A stretch of 64,000 nucleotides of DNA. It comes from Candidatus Pelagisphaera phototrophica (GTDB taxonomy: Bacteria; Verrucomicrobiota; Verrucomicrobiia; Opitutales; Opitutaceae). The position numbers were made by a program, and so were the translations under genes. The DNA lies in NCBI RefSeq assembly GCF_014529625.1, contig NZ_CP076039.1, forward strand, positions 744,001-808,000, given 5' to 3'. Below the pieces are notes generated by a model, which saw only the letters and a list, made by a program, of their open reading frames with translations, had not been told where the DNA came from and searched no databases. Every line of letters starts with the position of its first letter. Position 1 is the stretch's first letter. This document shows positions 26,954 to 35,758 of the stretch, in pieces.

Positions 26954-27062
26954 GCACAGGCTAAGATTTCCTTCGGGACAGGGTCCGAGCAATTCAATTT
27001 GAAAGAATGCTCAAATATGATCGCGCTTACCGAGCTTTTGATGCTCGTAATGAGCGATAATT

Positions 27063-27113
27063 TCCCCTAATAACCGTTTTTTTTCAGAGGGGTCTATCGC
27101 GCTGAAACGGTTT
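27063..27113 (+). promoter_or_regulatory. Crossing inverted repeats in the yejA leader
   Basis: CCCCT at 27064-27068 can pair with AGGGG at 27088-27092, and AACCGTTT at 27072-27079 with AAACGGTT at 27105-27112. The two pairings cross, so they would be mutually exclusive or form a pseudoknot. A third hairpin, CGAGC-N7-GCTCG, lies at 27031-27047. All are within 130 bases upstream of the yejA-like start. Function as a leader RNA is an inference. Confidence 0.35.
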
Positions 27114-27156
27114 GAAGAACTCAATCGTCATACCGATGTCCTGAATTGACTGAATC

Positions 27157-28962
27157 ATGTTTGAAAATTCGATAATTAACCGGAAACCTTTTCGCTTGGC
27201 CTCTTGCATACTAATGATGGGTCAGGTGTTATTATTTTTATGCTCGAATGCGCTTGCCGCGGTTTACCCCGGTCCGAATTGGAAAGACGATTACGACCCT
27301 ATCGCTAGTCCTGACGCGATCATTGGCGGCAAGTTTAAGATGGTGTTGGGACCCTATCCAAGCAGCTTTAATTTGTATACGAACTACACTTCCCAGAGCC
27401 TGGCTGTATTCAGTTTGCTGTACGATGGCTTGTTTGACGTGCATCCCTTGACTCTGGTTTGGTCTCCGCGTTTAGCTAGCTCGATTGAGGTTTCCGACGA
27501 TCAGTTGACGTTCACGATCCATCTCGATTCGAATGCCGTTTGGAGTGATGGCGAGCCAATTACTTCGCAAGATTTCTTGTTCACCTGGGAAACCATCCTA
27601 GACCCGAAAAGCCTTGCGGGTGTTCACAAGCATTCGTTGGAAAAATTCGGAATTCCTGATTTGATTGATGAAAAGACGATTCGGCTAAAGGCGGATAAAG
27701 TTGATTGGAGCAATATGGTATCACTGGCTTCCTTCGTTATTCTGCCTAAGCACCATTTCGAAGGGCTTGATTTCAATGACCAGGACTTTGAATTCCCGAT
27801 TGTCTCTGGGCTGTACAAGATTTCTGAAATGAAGGAAGGGAGTTACCTTCGAATGGAACGCCGAAGCGACTGGTGGTTGGAGGACCAGAAGCGATTCATA
27901 GGGACAGATAATTTTCAAACCATCGAGTTCCGGTTCTATGCGACGCGCGATCTAATGTGGGAGGCCTTCAAGACGGGCGACGTAGATACATTTGCCTACG
28001 CGACGGCTCAAATTTGGAATGAAGACGCGAAAGGCGAGTTATTCGACAAGCACTGGATTGCGAAGCACAAAATTTACAACCAAGCGCCAATAGGTATACA
28101 GGGTTTTCCCATGAATATGCGAAAGGCGCCGTTCGATGATATCCGAGTGCGTAAAGCAATGGCCCATATGCTTGATCGCCGAACGATTAATAAGACGATG
28201 CTGTTTGGTGACTATTTCATGCAGAACTCAATATACCATGATCTTTATGGCGAAGATCATCCGAACACCAATTTGCAGTTCGAGTATGAGCCCGAAACAG
28301 CGAGGAAGCTCCTAGATGAGGCGGGTTGGAAAGCTAATCCGGACACGGGTATCTTGGAAAAGGATGGAGAGCCTTTTGTATTTACGTTTTTGGGACGAAG
28401 CCCTGATTTCAACAAGTATTTAGTCATTTACCAAGAGGCACTCAAAGATGTGGGCATCGAGATGAGAATTCAGGAAAAGGACTGGGCGGCTTGGACCAAA
28501 GACATGGACGAGTTCAACTATGAGATGACACTGGCGGCTTGGGGCGCTCCTATCTTTCGTTCCCCGGAGGGGATGTGGCATTCAAGAGAAGCCGATAGAA
28601 AGTCGAGCAACAACATTTATGGATTCAAAAATGCCAAAGTAGATCAGCTGATCGAAAAACAGCTCAAGGAATTCGATATTGGCAAGCGAATGGAGATTCT
28701 TCGTGAGATTGATCACTTGATTCAACTCGAAATGCCGATGGTGATGATATGGATGATCGACTTTCAGCGAATCATGTACTGGAACAAGTTTGGGACTCCG
28801 GAAACGGTCTATGACAAATTTAATGACGAGGCGTCCGCTTTGCATTATTGGTGGGCTGACCCAGATTTACAGGCAGACTTCGAATCAGCTAAGGCGAATG
28901 GCGAGGGGCTCCCGCCAACGTCAGATACGATCGTCTTCGACGAGATATTCTCTGAAAACTAG
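27157..28962 (+). CDS. yejA: Extracellular peptide-binding protein, YejA-like (SBP family 5)
   Basis: A 601-residue substrate-binding protein with an N-terminal signal peptide (about residues 1-34, cut after NALA). The family-5 SBP fold is recognised by LVWSPRLASSIEVSDDQLTFTIHL, WSDGEPITSQDFLFTWE, PFDDIRVRKAMAHMLDRRTI and LLDEAGWKANPDTGI. RFYATRDLMWEAFKTGDVD is typical of the YejA branch, which in enterobacteria feeds the importer of peptides and microcin C. It is the first of four genes (A, B, E, F order) on one strand with short or overlapping junctions. Confidence 0.92.
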   Translation: MFENSIINRKPFRLASCILMMGQVLLFLCSNALAAVYPGPNWKDDYDPIASPDAIIGGKFKMVLGPYPSSFNLYTNYTSQSLAVFSLLYDGLFDVHPLTLVWSPRLASSIEVSDDQLTFTIHLDSNAVWSDGEPITSQDFLFTWETILDPKSLAGVHKHSLEKFGIPDLIDEKTIRLKADKVDWSNMVSLASFVILPKHHFEGLDFNDQDFEFPIVSGLYKISEMKEGSYLRMERRSDWWLEDQKRFIGTDNFQTIEFRFYATRDLMWEAFKTGDVDTFAYATAQIWNEDAKGELFDKHWIAKHKIYNQAPIGIQGFPMNMRKAPFDDIRVRKAMAHMLDRRTINKTMLFGDYFMQNSIYHDLYGEDHPNTNLQFEYEPETARKLLDEAGWKANPDTGILEKDGEPFVFTFLGRSPDFNKYLVIYQEALKDVGIEMRIQEKDWAAWTKDMDEFNYEMTLAAWGAPIFRSPEGMWHSREADRKSSNNIYGFKNAKVDQLIEKQLKEFDIGKRMEILREIDHLIQLEMPMVMIWMIDFQRIMYWNKFGTPETVYDKFNDEASALHYWWADPDLQADFESAKANGEGLPPTSDTIVFDEIFSEN

Positions 28963-28983
28963 ATCAGCGAGCCTCTCGTCATA

Positions 28984-30024
28984 ATGACCGGTCGAACCGC
29001 CTACTTTACACGAAGAATTTTACTTATCATTCCGACGTTTATCGGGATTACGCTTACTTCCTTCTTGCTGTGCCAATTTGTGCCGGGAGGGCCAGTGGAG
29101 CAGGCAATGCTAAAGATGCGTGGCGACTCAAGTGGCACTGACGGAGCTCTCGGATCACAGGAGATTTCGGAGGCGCAAAGAGAAGCCCTTCGAGAGCACT
29201 TCGGCTTTGATAAACCCCTGATTCGGCGATATTGGGATTGGCTTGTCGTCAACAAACTCGGCATGACTGTCGATTCTTACGTTTACAGCCATAAAACCGT
29301 TGGAAGCCTCATTTTTGAGCGGTTTCCAGTTTCTCTCACATTCGGGATCACGGGGTTTATCCTAACCTATTTGATATGCATTCCTCTGGGAATCGCGAAA
29401 GCTCTCAGGGATGGCGGCGTGTTTGATTTGATATCAAGTTTCGTAGTATTTATTGGATACGCAATACCCTCATTCGCGTTTGGAATGTTGCTAAAAATGT
29501 TCTTTTCCGGAACAGTGGACAATTTCTGGGACATTTTTCCAATTGGTGGCTTTCGTTCAGACGGATGGGAAGAGTATAGTTTCTGGGCGAAGGTGAAAGA
29601 CCAGTTCATGCACATGTTCCTGCCCGTGCTTTGCTATGTGATCGGCAATTTTGCGGTGCTCACGATGTTGATGAAGAACTCGCTAATGGAGCAGATCAGT
29701 CAAGATTACGTGAGAACAGTGGTGGCACGAGGTGGAACAATGGGGACAGCAGTTTGGCGACATGCGTTTCGAAATGCCATGATTCCAATTGCGACCGGAT
29801 TTGGAGGAGTTTTATCCATACTGTTCGCAGGATCAGTATTGATCGAGCGCGTATTCAATATTCCAGGTATCGGATTGCTGAGCTTAGAGGCGATTGTAAG
29901 CCGCGACTACATGGTGTTTATGGGCGTCCTCGCTTTGACCTCAATCGTGGCTTTGCTCGGGCGAATCATATCCGACTTCTGTTACGTGCTTATCGACCCT
30001 AGGATTTCATTTTCTAGCGAGTAA
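28984..30024 (+). CDS. yejB: Peptide ABC transporter permease, YejB-like
   Basis: A 346-residue inner-membrane permease. It begins YFTRRILLIIPTFIGITLTS and has FVPGGPVEQAM just after the first helix, as in OppB/YejB. Further membrane helices and the EAA-type loop that contacts the ATPase (QDYVRTVVARGGTMGTAVWRH) follow, with IERVFNIPGIGLLS near the end. It starts 21 bases after yejA and ends 6 bases before the yejE-like gene. Confidence 0.93.
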   Translation: MTGRTAYFTRRILLIIPTFIGITLTSFLLCQFVPGGPVEQAMLKMRGDSSGTDGALGSQEISEAQREALREHFGFDKPLIRRYWDWLVVNKLGMTVDSYVYSHKTVGSLIFERFPVSLTFGITGFILTYLICIPLGIAKALRDGGVFDLISSFVVFIGYAIPSFAFGMLLKMFFSGTVDNFWDIFPIGGFRSDGWEEYSFWAKVKDQFMHMFLPVLCYVIGNFAVLTMLMKNSLMEQISQDYVRTVVARGGTMGTAVWRHAFRNAMIPIATGFGGVLSILFAGSVLIERVFNIPGIGLLSLEAIVSRDYMVFMGVLALTSIVALLGRIISDFCYVLIDPRISFSSE

Positions 30025-30030
30025 AATCGT

Positions 30031-31629
30031 ATGTGGAAACCCAAACTAAATCCGGTTACTGAAAGAAGGCTGCGTCGTTTTAAGTCTATCAAGCGGTCCT
30101 ACTATTCTTTCTGGATCTTGATTGGCCTTTATGCACTTAGTCTAATTTCGGAAGTTGTAAGCAACGAAAAGCCACTGGTGGTTCGGTCTGATGGTGAGTG
30201 GCGATTCCCAATTCTCTTTTTTTATCCAGATAATTTGTTTACTGACAGTGGATTGTATACAAGACCAGACTACAAACTGATAAATCAATTACCAAAGTTT
30301 GCAGAATCCGAGGAGAATTTTATGATTTTCCCGTTGATTCCCTATGGTCCCTATGAAACGATTTCTGCAGACAGTATCGAATTAGATGATGTCGTTTACG
30401 TTAGTGTTAACCGGAAACAACTTGTAGGTTCGCTCAATGTAGACTCTGAAATGAAAATCAGCCGATCCAATGCAGGAGCCGGTTTTTTTGCTGTTGAAAG
30501 CGAGAGGGATCTAAGAGGCCGACCTGTGCAGGATGGTATGAGGCTTTCATCAGAATTTCTGTCAGCTATCGACGCTCGGTTCGCGAACGAATTGGAATTA
30601 GCTTCACTTGATGAGGAATTAACCACTTTAGAAGGAATGGCTGTAAAGGCGAGCCTGTCGGCTTTTAGTCCTAGGTCCCGGCCCCCGAGCTCGGTCAGGA
30701 TCACACTACGAGAAGAAATCGGAGATAGTGATCCCCTAAAATGGGCTTTTAGGGGAAATGGGACTGAACCTACTAATAGAGACCGTTTCTGGGGCGAGCT
30801 CGATTCAGAAATAAAGTCTAAAATATCGGCTTCTGCCGCGAGAGTGGGGCGAGAGCGAGTCGATGATCAGGCATTTGAATGGGAAGGAAAAACCTACTCG
30901 GTCCGTTTCGATAAGGAGATCGTTCGCTTTCCTTTCCGCCCTGTAGGCAATCACTATCTCGGGCTGGATAGCAGTGGTAGAGATGTCTTGACCAGAATAT
31001 TCTATGGGCTGCGTATTTCACTGAACTTTGGGCTGGCTCTCGTCATCGGAACAATGATATTGGGTGTAATTATTGGAGGACTACAAGGGTATAAGGGAGG
31101 ACTTTTTGATTTGGGAGGTCAGAGACTCATTGAAATCTGGGAATCCCTTCCTTTCCTTTATATTATGATCTTTATGGGGTCTGTTTTTGGAAGAGGCTTT
31201 ATACTACTTCTAATTGTTTACGGGGTGTTCAACTGGATATCGATTTCCTACTACATTCGCGGCGAATTCTTAAAGCTTCGCAAACAACCCTTTGTTGAGG
31301 CTGCCCATTGCCTAGGCCTTCCGGGTTGGAAGATTATGTCGAGACATATTTTGCCGAACTCTCTCGTTCCAATCATAACCTTCTTCCCTTTCTATTTGGT
31401 GGGAGCGATCTTCTCCTTGTCCGCTCTTGACTATCTTGGATTTGGACTCCCTCCTCCAACCCCGAGTTGGGGCGAGTTGCTTTCACAGGCACAGGAATTT
31501 AGGTCTGCGTGGTGGTTGGTTACCTACCCAACTGCAACACTCATCCTTGTAATCCTGTTGGGCGTCTTTATTGGCGAGGGTGTTCGAGCTGCCTTCGATC
31601 CGCGGGTAAACAGTCGTTTCGAATCATGA
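30031..31629 (+). CDS. yejE: Peptide ABC transporter permease, YejE-like, with large periplasmic insert
   Basis: The second permease, recognised by the N terminus (RRLRRFKSIKRSYYSFWIL, SEVVSNEKPLVVRSDGEWRF) and by LGLDSSGRDVLTRIFYGLRIS, IEIWESLPFLYIMI, the EAA loop EAAHCLGLPGWKIMSRHILP and DYLGFGLPPPTPSWGELL. At 532 residues it is much longer than E. coli YejE (341 residues). The extra, about 185 residues, lies between roughly residues 110 and 295 in the extracytoplasmic loop after helix one, between FPLIPYGPYE and FPFRPVGNHYLG. Its stop overlaps the start of yejF in ATGA. Confidence 0.9.
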   Translation: MWKPKLNPVTERRLRRFKSIKRSYYSFWILIGLYALSLISEVVSNEKPLVVRSDGEWRFPILFFYPDNLFTDSGLYTRPDYKLINQLPKFAESEENFMIFPLIPYGPYETISADSIELDDVVYVSVNRKQLVGSLNVDSEMKISRSNAGAGFFAVESERDLRGRPVQDGMRLSSEFLSAIDARFANELELASLDEELTTLEGMAVKASLSAFSPRSRPPSSVRITLREEIGDSDPLKWAFRGNGTEPTNRDRFWGELDSEIKSKISASAARVGRERVDDQAFEWEGKTYSVRFDKEIVRFPFRPVGNHYLGLDSSGRDVLTRIFYGLRISLNFGLALVIGTMILGVIIGGLQGYKGGLFDLGGQRLIEIWESLPFLYIMIFMGSVFGRGFILLLIVYGVFNWISISYYIRGEFLKLRKQPFVEAAHCLGLPGWKIMSRHILPNSLVPIITFFPFYLVGAIFSLSALDYLGFGLPPPTPSWGELLSQAQEFRSAWWLVTYPTATLILVILLGVFIGEGVRAAFDPRVNSRFES

Positions 31630-33266
31630 TGCCTGAAACTGAAAATTTGCTAGAGGTCAGAAACCTGTCGGTCGAGTTCAAGACTGAGGAAACGATCGTG
31701 CGTGCGGTCGACAATCTCAGTTTTGATTTAAAGCAAGGAGAGATACTCGGAATCGTTGGCGAGTCGGGTAGTGGGAAATCTGTTACTGGTATGAGTCTTG
31801 TACGACTGATTCCGGATCCAATTGGAAAAATTGTCTCAGGAACGGCTAACTTTTGCGGTACAGATTTACTCCAGATGCCAATTGATGAATTGAAAAAAAT
31901 CCGAGGAGAAGAAATAGGCATCATTTTCCAGGAGCCCATGACCGCCTTGTCACCCTTGGTGAAAGTAGGAAAACAAATTGTAGAGACGTTACAATTGCAT
32001 CGAGACATTTCAAAGGAAGAAGCGTGGGGAGTCGGTATAGAATGGCTCAAAAAAGTGGGTATTCCTGAACCCGAAGAACGGATGCACTCTTTCCCTTTTG
32101 AGTTTTCGGGTGGGATGCGTCAAAGGGTCATGATTGCTCTCGTGCTCATGTTGGAGCCTTCGGTTATAATTGCTGACGAGCCCACCACTGCTCTGGACGT
32201 AACCACTCAGCTTCAGATTTTCGAATTAATTCTTAGGATCAGAAAAGAGGAAAGCTCCATAATCTTTATTACCCACGATATGGGGGTCATCTGGCAGCTT
32301 TGTGATCGGGTGATGGTTATGGAGAAGGCTAAGAAAGTGGAAGAGGGAGCGCTTCGGGACCTGTTCGCCTCACCGGAAGAGGAATACACAAAGGTCCTGT
32401 TAGCTTCAGTTCCCCGTCTGACGGATGAGGCGAAAGTATGTGATTTAGAAAAAGAAACCCCCTTGGTTGAAGTTCGAAATTTGCGGACATGGTTCCCTAT
32501 CAAGAAAGGAATCTTTTCCAAAACCGTGGGTCATGTGAAGGCAGTTGACGATCTCTCTTTGGATATATTTCCGGGGGAAACACTGGCCGTGGTAGGCGAG
32601 TCTGGTAGTGGTAAAAGTACACTAGGACGAACCATTCTGGGGTTAGAGAGAGCGACTTCGGGTGATATTGCTTATCGCGGAAATTCACTGATTGGGCTGA
32701 ACAGAAAAGAGTTTCTTCCATTCAGGAAAAATTTGCAGATCATTTTTCAAGATCCGTTTAGCTCACTCAATCCACGTATGACAATACTGGATATTCTAAC
32801 CGAAGGGATGGAGGAGCATGGGATGCTGAAGGGAGAGCCCAAGCAAGAACTTGCAGTGCGTTTATTGGAAGAAGTGCAGCTCGAAGCTGACCACATTTTT
32901 AGGTATCCCCATGAATTCAGTGGAGGACAACGGCAGCGTATCTGTATTGCGAGAGTGCTTTCTCTCAAACCAGAGCTGATTATTTGCGACGAAGCGGTGA
33001 GTGCCTTGGATGTTACTATTCAAGCGCAAGTGATTGAGCTTTTGATGAAGCTTCAGGAGAATTATGGCCTTTCCTACATGTTCATCTCTCACGACTTGAG
33101 TGTAGTGAAGAAAATTTCTGACCGGACGGTGGTGATGAAGTCCGGAAGTATCGTTGAGCAAGGACAGACAGCGGAAGTGATTGGAAATCCTAAGCACGAA
33201 TACACACAATCGCTACTCAACGCAGTCCCCATTCCCGGCGAAGAGTCTTGTCGCCTGGCAGTGTAG
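31626..33266 (+). CDS. yejF: Duplicated ABC ATPase, YejF-like
   Basis: A 546-residue ATPase with two full nucleotide-binding domains, powering the YejABE importer. The ORF is open from 31509, but the ATG at 31626 overlaps the yejE stop (ATGA) and is the expected start. Domain one: Walker A GESGSGKS, signature FSGGMRQR, Walker B VIIADEPTTALD. Domain two: Walker A GESGSGKSTLG, signature FSGGQRQR, Walker B LIICDEAVSALD. Both domains therefore look active. The typical end of an oligopeptide-type domain (HEYTQSLLNAVP) is present. Confidence 0.94.
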   Translation: MMPETENLLEVRNLSVEFKTEETIVRAVDNLSFDLKQGEILGIVGESGSGKSVTGMSLVRLIPDPIGKIVSGTANFCGTDLLQMPIDELKKIRGEEIGIIFQEPMTALSPLVKVGKQIVETLQLHRDISKEEAWGVGIEWLKKVGIPEPEERMHSFPFEFSGGMRQRVMIALVLMLEPSVIIADEPTTALDVTTQLQIFELILRIRKEESSIIFITHDMGVIWQLCDRVMVMEKAKKVEEGALRDLFASPEEEYTKVLLASVPRLTDEAKVCDLEKETPLVEVRNLRTWFPIKKGIFSKTVGHVKAVDDLSLDIFPGETLAVVGESGSGKSTLGRTILGLERATSGDIAYRGNSLIGLNRKEFLPFRKNLQIIFQDPFSSLNPRMTILDILTEGMEEHGMLKGEPKQELAVRLLEEVQLEADHIFRYPHEFSGGQRQRICIARVLSLKPELIICDEAVSALDVTIQAQVIELLMKLQENYGLSYMFISHDLSVVKKISDRTVVMKSGSIVEQGQTAEVIGNPKHEYTQSLLNAVPIPGEESCRLAV

Positions 33267-33374
33267 GCCTCAATCCGAAACCATTAGTTCAGCTCTTTGG
33301 CTTTAAAGGTTTATGAGCGAAAGCGCTGGGGTTGAGGCTTGGTGGATTTGGTGAACTCGTTTTATTGTGAACGG

Positions 33375-34577
33375 TTAGGTTCTGAAAAGGATTTGCTCTC
33401 GCTGGAAAAAGGATGCGGCGAGCCTCATGGCGAGGAACGCGTAGAGAAACGAAGTTGCCAGTGAGATGCCGAAGTAGAGAGTGTCGAATAGGTCCCCAAA
33501 AATCTGCTTCATGGTGAGCGATATGTTCAATATCGGGACGAATGCAGTGCAGATATGGGATTCTGCTCCCAGCACAGTCGAAAGCACAGCGGGAAGAATC
33601 ACTACCGCGAAAAAGGGGAGGATGTAAGTTTGGGCCTCCTTTTGGTTACGGGCGAAACTGGAAATAACCAAAAGTAGAGAGGAGGTGAATAGCGCTAGAG
33701 GTATTACAATGAGCATCATCCAGACTACTGAGATAAAGTTGATTGAGATACTGTCTCCGACCAGTTTCTTAAAAAACTCGAGCCCGAAAGCGATAGGGGC
33801 GATGATTCCGGTAATGGCACAGCAGGATGCGATGAAGCTTATAGTCAGGATTGTCAGAAGCTTGCCCGTGACGATTTCGTATCGGGATGCGGGTGACACT
33901 AGCAGTGTTTCCATCGTACCTCGCTCTTTCTCTCCAGCACAGAGATCGAACGCGGTTTGAATTCCGCCGAACGCTGCGCTCATAACTATGATGTAGGGCA
34001 GGAAAAGTCCGAGAACGAATGAACCCGCCGAGGAGCCCGCGGCGATGTTGGTTATCTCAACTTTAGTTGGCTTTGCAAAGTTTTCAGATAGACTGGCGGC
34101 TTCGATCCGATCCGCTAGGGCTTCTTTGTCGAATTTTCCAATAAAGTTCCTGAGCCGGGCCTGTGCGAATTGCGAGTTCTCGTTGGCAAAGTTGTAGAGT
34201 ATTTCTAGAGGAGCAGAATTGTTGGAGGAGAACTCGGTCTGGGCGTTTTCACGAACAATGAGAGCCGCTCTAATCGTCCGGTCTTCGATCGCTTGCTTGG
34301 CGGCCTCACGTGAATCGATTTGATGGGCGTTGAAACCTTCATCCGTTTTAAGCCGTTTGACGAGTTCGGGGAAGGCCGATTGCTCCACGATTCCGACTTC
34401 AACGATAGAGGCTTGTTTTTCGATTTCCTTTTTGCCGGCAAAAAAGAGAACAGTGCCAATGAGAAGAGGCGTGACGAGTAATGGTGAAACGATCACGCCG
34501 AGAATAACCCGTTTGTCACGAAGTGTTTCCCGTATTTCTTTTAAAAATACTGTAGATGTTAGAGACGGTCTAGACAT
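33375..34577 (-). CDS. ABC-2 type permease, NatB-like
   Basis: About 400 residues, from the ATG at 34577 (an earlier start at 34595 is possible). The first helix follows VFLKEIRETLRDKRVILG, the standard NatB/ABC-2 opening. A long extracytoplasmic domain (residues 50-180) follows and then five further helices, with CAGEKERGTMETLLVSPASR as the coupling segment. NatAB-type pumps export sodium ions or small molecules; the cargo here is unknown. It overlaps the upstream ATPase gene by 8 bases, so the two are translated together. Confidence 0.88.
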   Translation of the reverse strand: MSRPSLTSTVFLKEIRETLRDKRVILGVIVSPLLVTPLLIGTVLFFAGKKEIEKQASIVEVGIVEQSAFPELVKRLKTDEGFNAHQIDSREAAKQAIEDRTIRAALIVRENAQTEFSSNNSAPLEILYNFANENSQFAQARLRNFIGKFDKEALADRIEAASLSENFAKPTKVEITNIAAGSSAGSFVLGLFLPYIIVMSAAFGGIQTAFDLCAGEKERGTMETLLVSPASRYEIVTGKLLTILTISFIASCCAITGIIAPIAFGLEFFKKLVGDSISINFISVVWMMLIVIPLALFTSSLLLVISSFARNQKEAQTYILPFFAVVILPAVLSTVLGAESHICTAFVPILNISLTMKQIFGDLFDTLYFGISLATSFLYAFLAMRLAASFFQREQILFRT

Positions 34578-35319
34578 TTTCTGTCTCCATTCCATTTACA
34601 ATTTTCAGGAAGGCTTTCTCGATTGAGGTTTCGCCTGTCTGGGCGTGCAGATCCCGAACACTTCCCTCGGCTGCAATAATTCCTTTGTGAACGATCGCGA
34701 CGTGGTCGCAAAGACGCTCAACTTCACTCATGATGTGAGTGGAAAACACGACGGTCAGTGAATCAGTGCGGCACTGTTCGATAAATGCCATGATTGTTTG
34801 CGAAGTCATCACATCGAGGCCGTTGGTGGGTTCGTCAAAGATCATGACGGGTGGACTGTGCACTATGGAGCGTGCTATGGAGACTCGCTGCTTCTGACCC
34901 GTAGAGAGCTTGTCACAACGGGCGTTCTGGAATTCGCCGATTTCGAGGCGCTCTACGAGCTCGTTGATCCGGCTAGTCAGTTCGGGGCCGCTCATTCCGT
35001 TGAGTTTACCGAAATATTGGATCATCTCGCGAGCGCTCAAGCGGCCATAAAGAGCGGTGCTCCCGGACAGGAACCCGATATTTCGCCGCACCTCCTGAGG
35101 ATCATCCCTAATGCTGAAACCCGCGATGGTCGCGGTTCCTCTCGTCGGTTCGAGAAGTGTAGCTAGCATTCGGAGGGTAGTGGTCTTCCCGGCACCGTTT
35201 GCCCCGAGGAGGCCGAAGATTTTTCCAGGGTCGCTAGTTAGGCTGACATTGGAGACCGCTTTAACGAGGCCGCGTTTCTTATCACGAAAGGTTTTGGTGA
35301 GGTTTTCGGCGACTATCAC
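34570..35319 (-). CDS. ABC transporter ATP-binding protein, NatA-like
   Basis: A 249-residue ATPase partner of the ABC-2 permease gene that overlaps its 3' end. Walker A is GANGAGKTTTLR, the signature is LSTGQKQRVSIAR and Walker B is VMIFDEPTNGLD; ATIAGFSIRDDPQEVRRNIG is typical of the NatA/drug-exporter group. The gene is divergent from ribB; the region between them (35320-35758) must contain its promoter. Confidence 0.93.
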   Translation of the reverse strand: MIVAENLTKTFRDKKRGLVKAVSNVSLTSDPGKIFGLLGANGAGKTTTLRMLATLLEPTRGTATIAGFSIRDDPQEVRRNIGFLSGSTALYGRLSAREMIQYFGKLNGMSGPELTSRINELVERLEIGEFQNARCDKLSTGQKQRVSIARSIVHSPPVMIFDEPTNGLDVMTSQTIMAFIEQCRTDSLTVVFSTHIMSEVERLCDHVAIVHKGIIAAEGSVRDLHAQTGETSIEKAFLKIVNGMETENV

Positions 35320-35758
35320 GGTTTTCGGCGTGTTGTTTGCAGTGAGAAAGGTACGTTCGAGAAGTATTATCGAGAAAAAAGCGTTATTGAAGCTATCTCC
35401 GATAGAATTGTTTTCGTCTGATTTTGGTAGAGCTTTAAGTTGTTGGTAGATAATCTGATAGTCTAATAGGCTTACGCTTGGATACCGGTCTCTAGGGTGT
35501 GATTTGCCTGTCTGATGAGTGATTTCCGCAGAAAAACGAAAAAAAGTGAGTGCCTTTACCCAAGGAAACAGGAATTTGCACCGACATACCGATCACGAAG
35601 AGTTTTATAAGACGTTTTTGTATTTTTGATATTGTTCCTACAATTAGATGGATTGTTAAAAGACAGGGCTTTTGGACGAGGCCCTGCTTTTTTATGCCCG
35701 GATCACTTGCGGGAATCCGGTGTATCGAGTTGTCATTGCTGAGACTTGCGTTTCACTG
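35320..35758. other. Long natA-ribB intergenic region with a terminator hairpin
   Basis: About 440 bases between divergent genes. No FMN riboswitch (RFN) motifs were found by eye; only a short AGGGTGTGATT near 35495 recalls one. A strong intrinsic-terminator-like hairpin lies at 35661-35693, about 65 bases before the ribB start. One frame (35550-35759) is open for about 70 codons but runs through the hairpin and has no similarity I can name. The region may hold a leader or a small RNA read on the plus strand. Confidence 0.45.
35661..35693 (+). terminator. Intrinsic-terminator-like hairpin upstream of ribB
   Basis: AAAGACAGGGC, an 11-base loop, GCCCTG, then C and six T. The stem CAGGGC/GCCCTG is at 35664-35669 and 35681-35686, followed by the U-tract at 35688-35693. 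It has all parts of a rho-independent terminator on the plus strand, but no plus-strand gene lies upstream for more than 2 kb; the nearest ends at 33266. It may end a small RNA or attenuate ribB transcription. Confidence 0.65.

Noticed and set aside
33268-33339. Inverted repeat GCCTCAA/TTGAGGC after yejF as a terminator
   Set aside because: The arms are separated by about 58 bases and no U-tract follows, so it is weak evidence for termination.
35450-35660. FMN riboswitch (RFN element) before ribB
   Set aside because: Only a short AGGGTG-like string is present; the other conserved RFN blocks could not be found on the plus strand.
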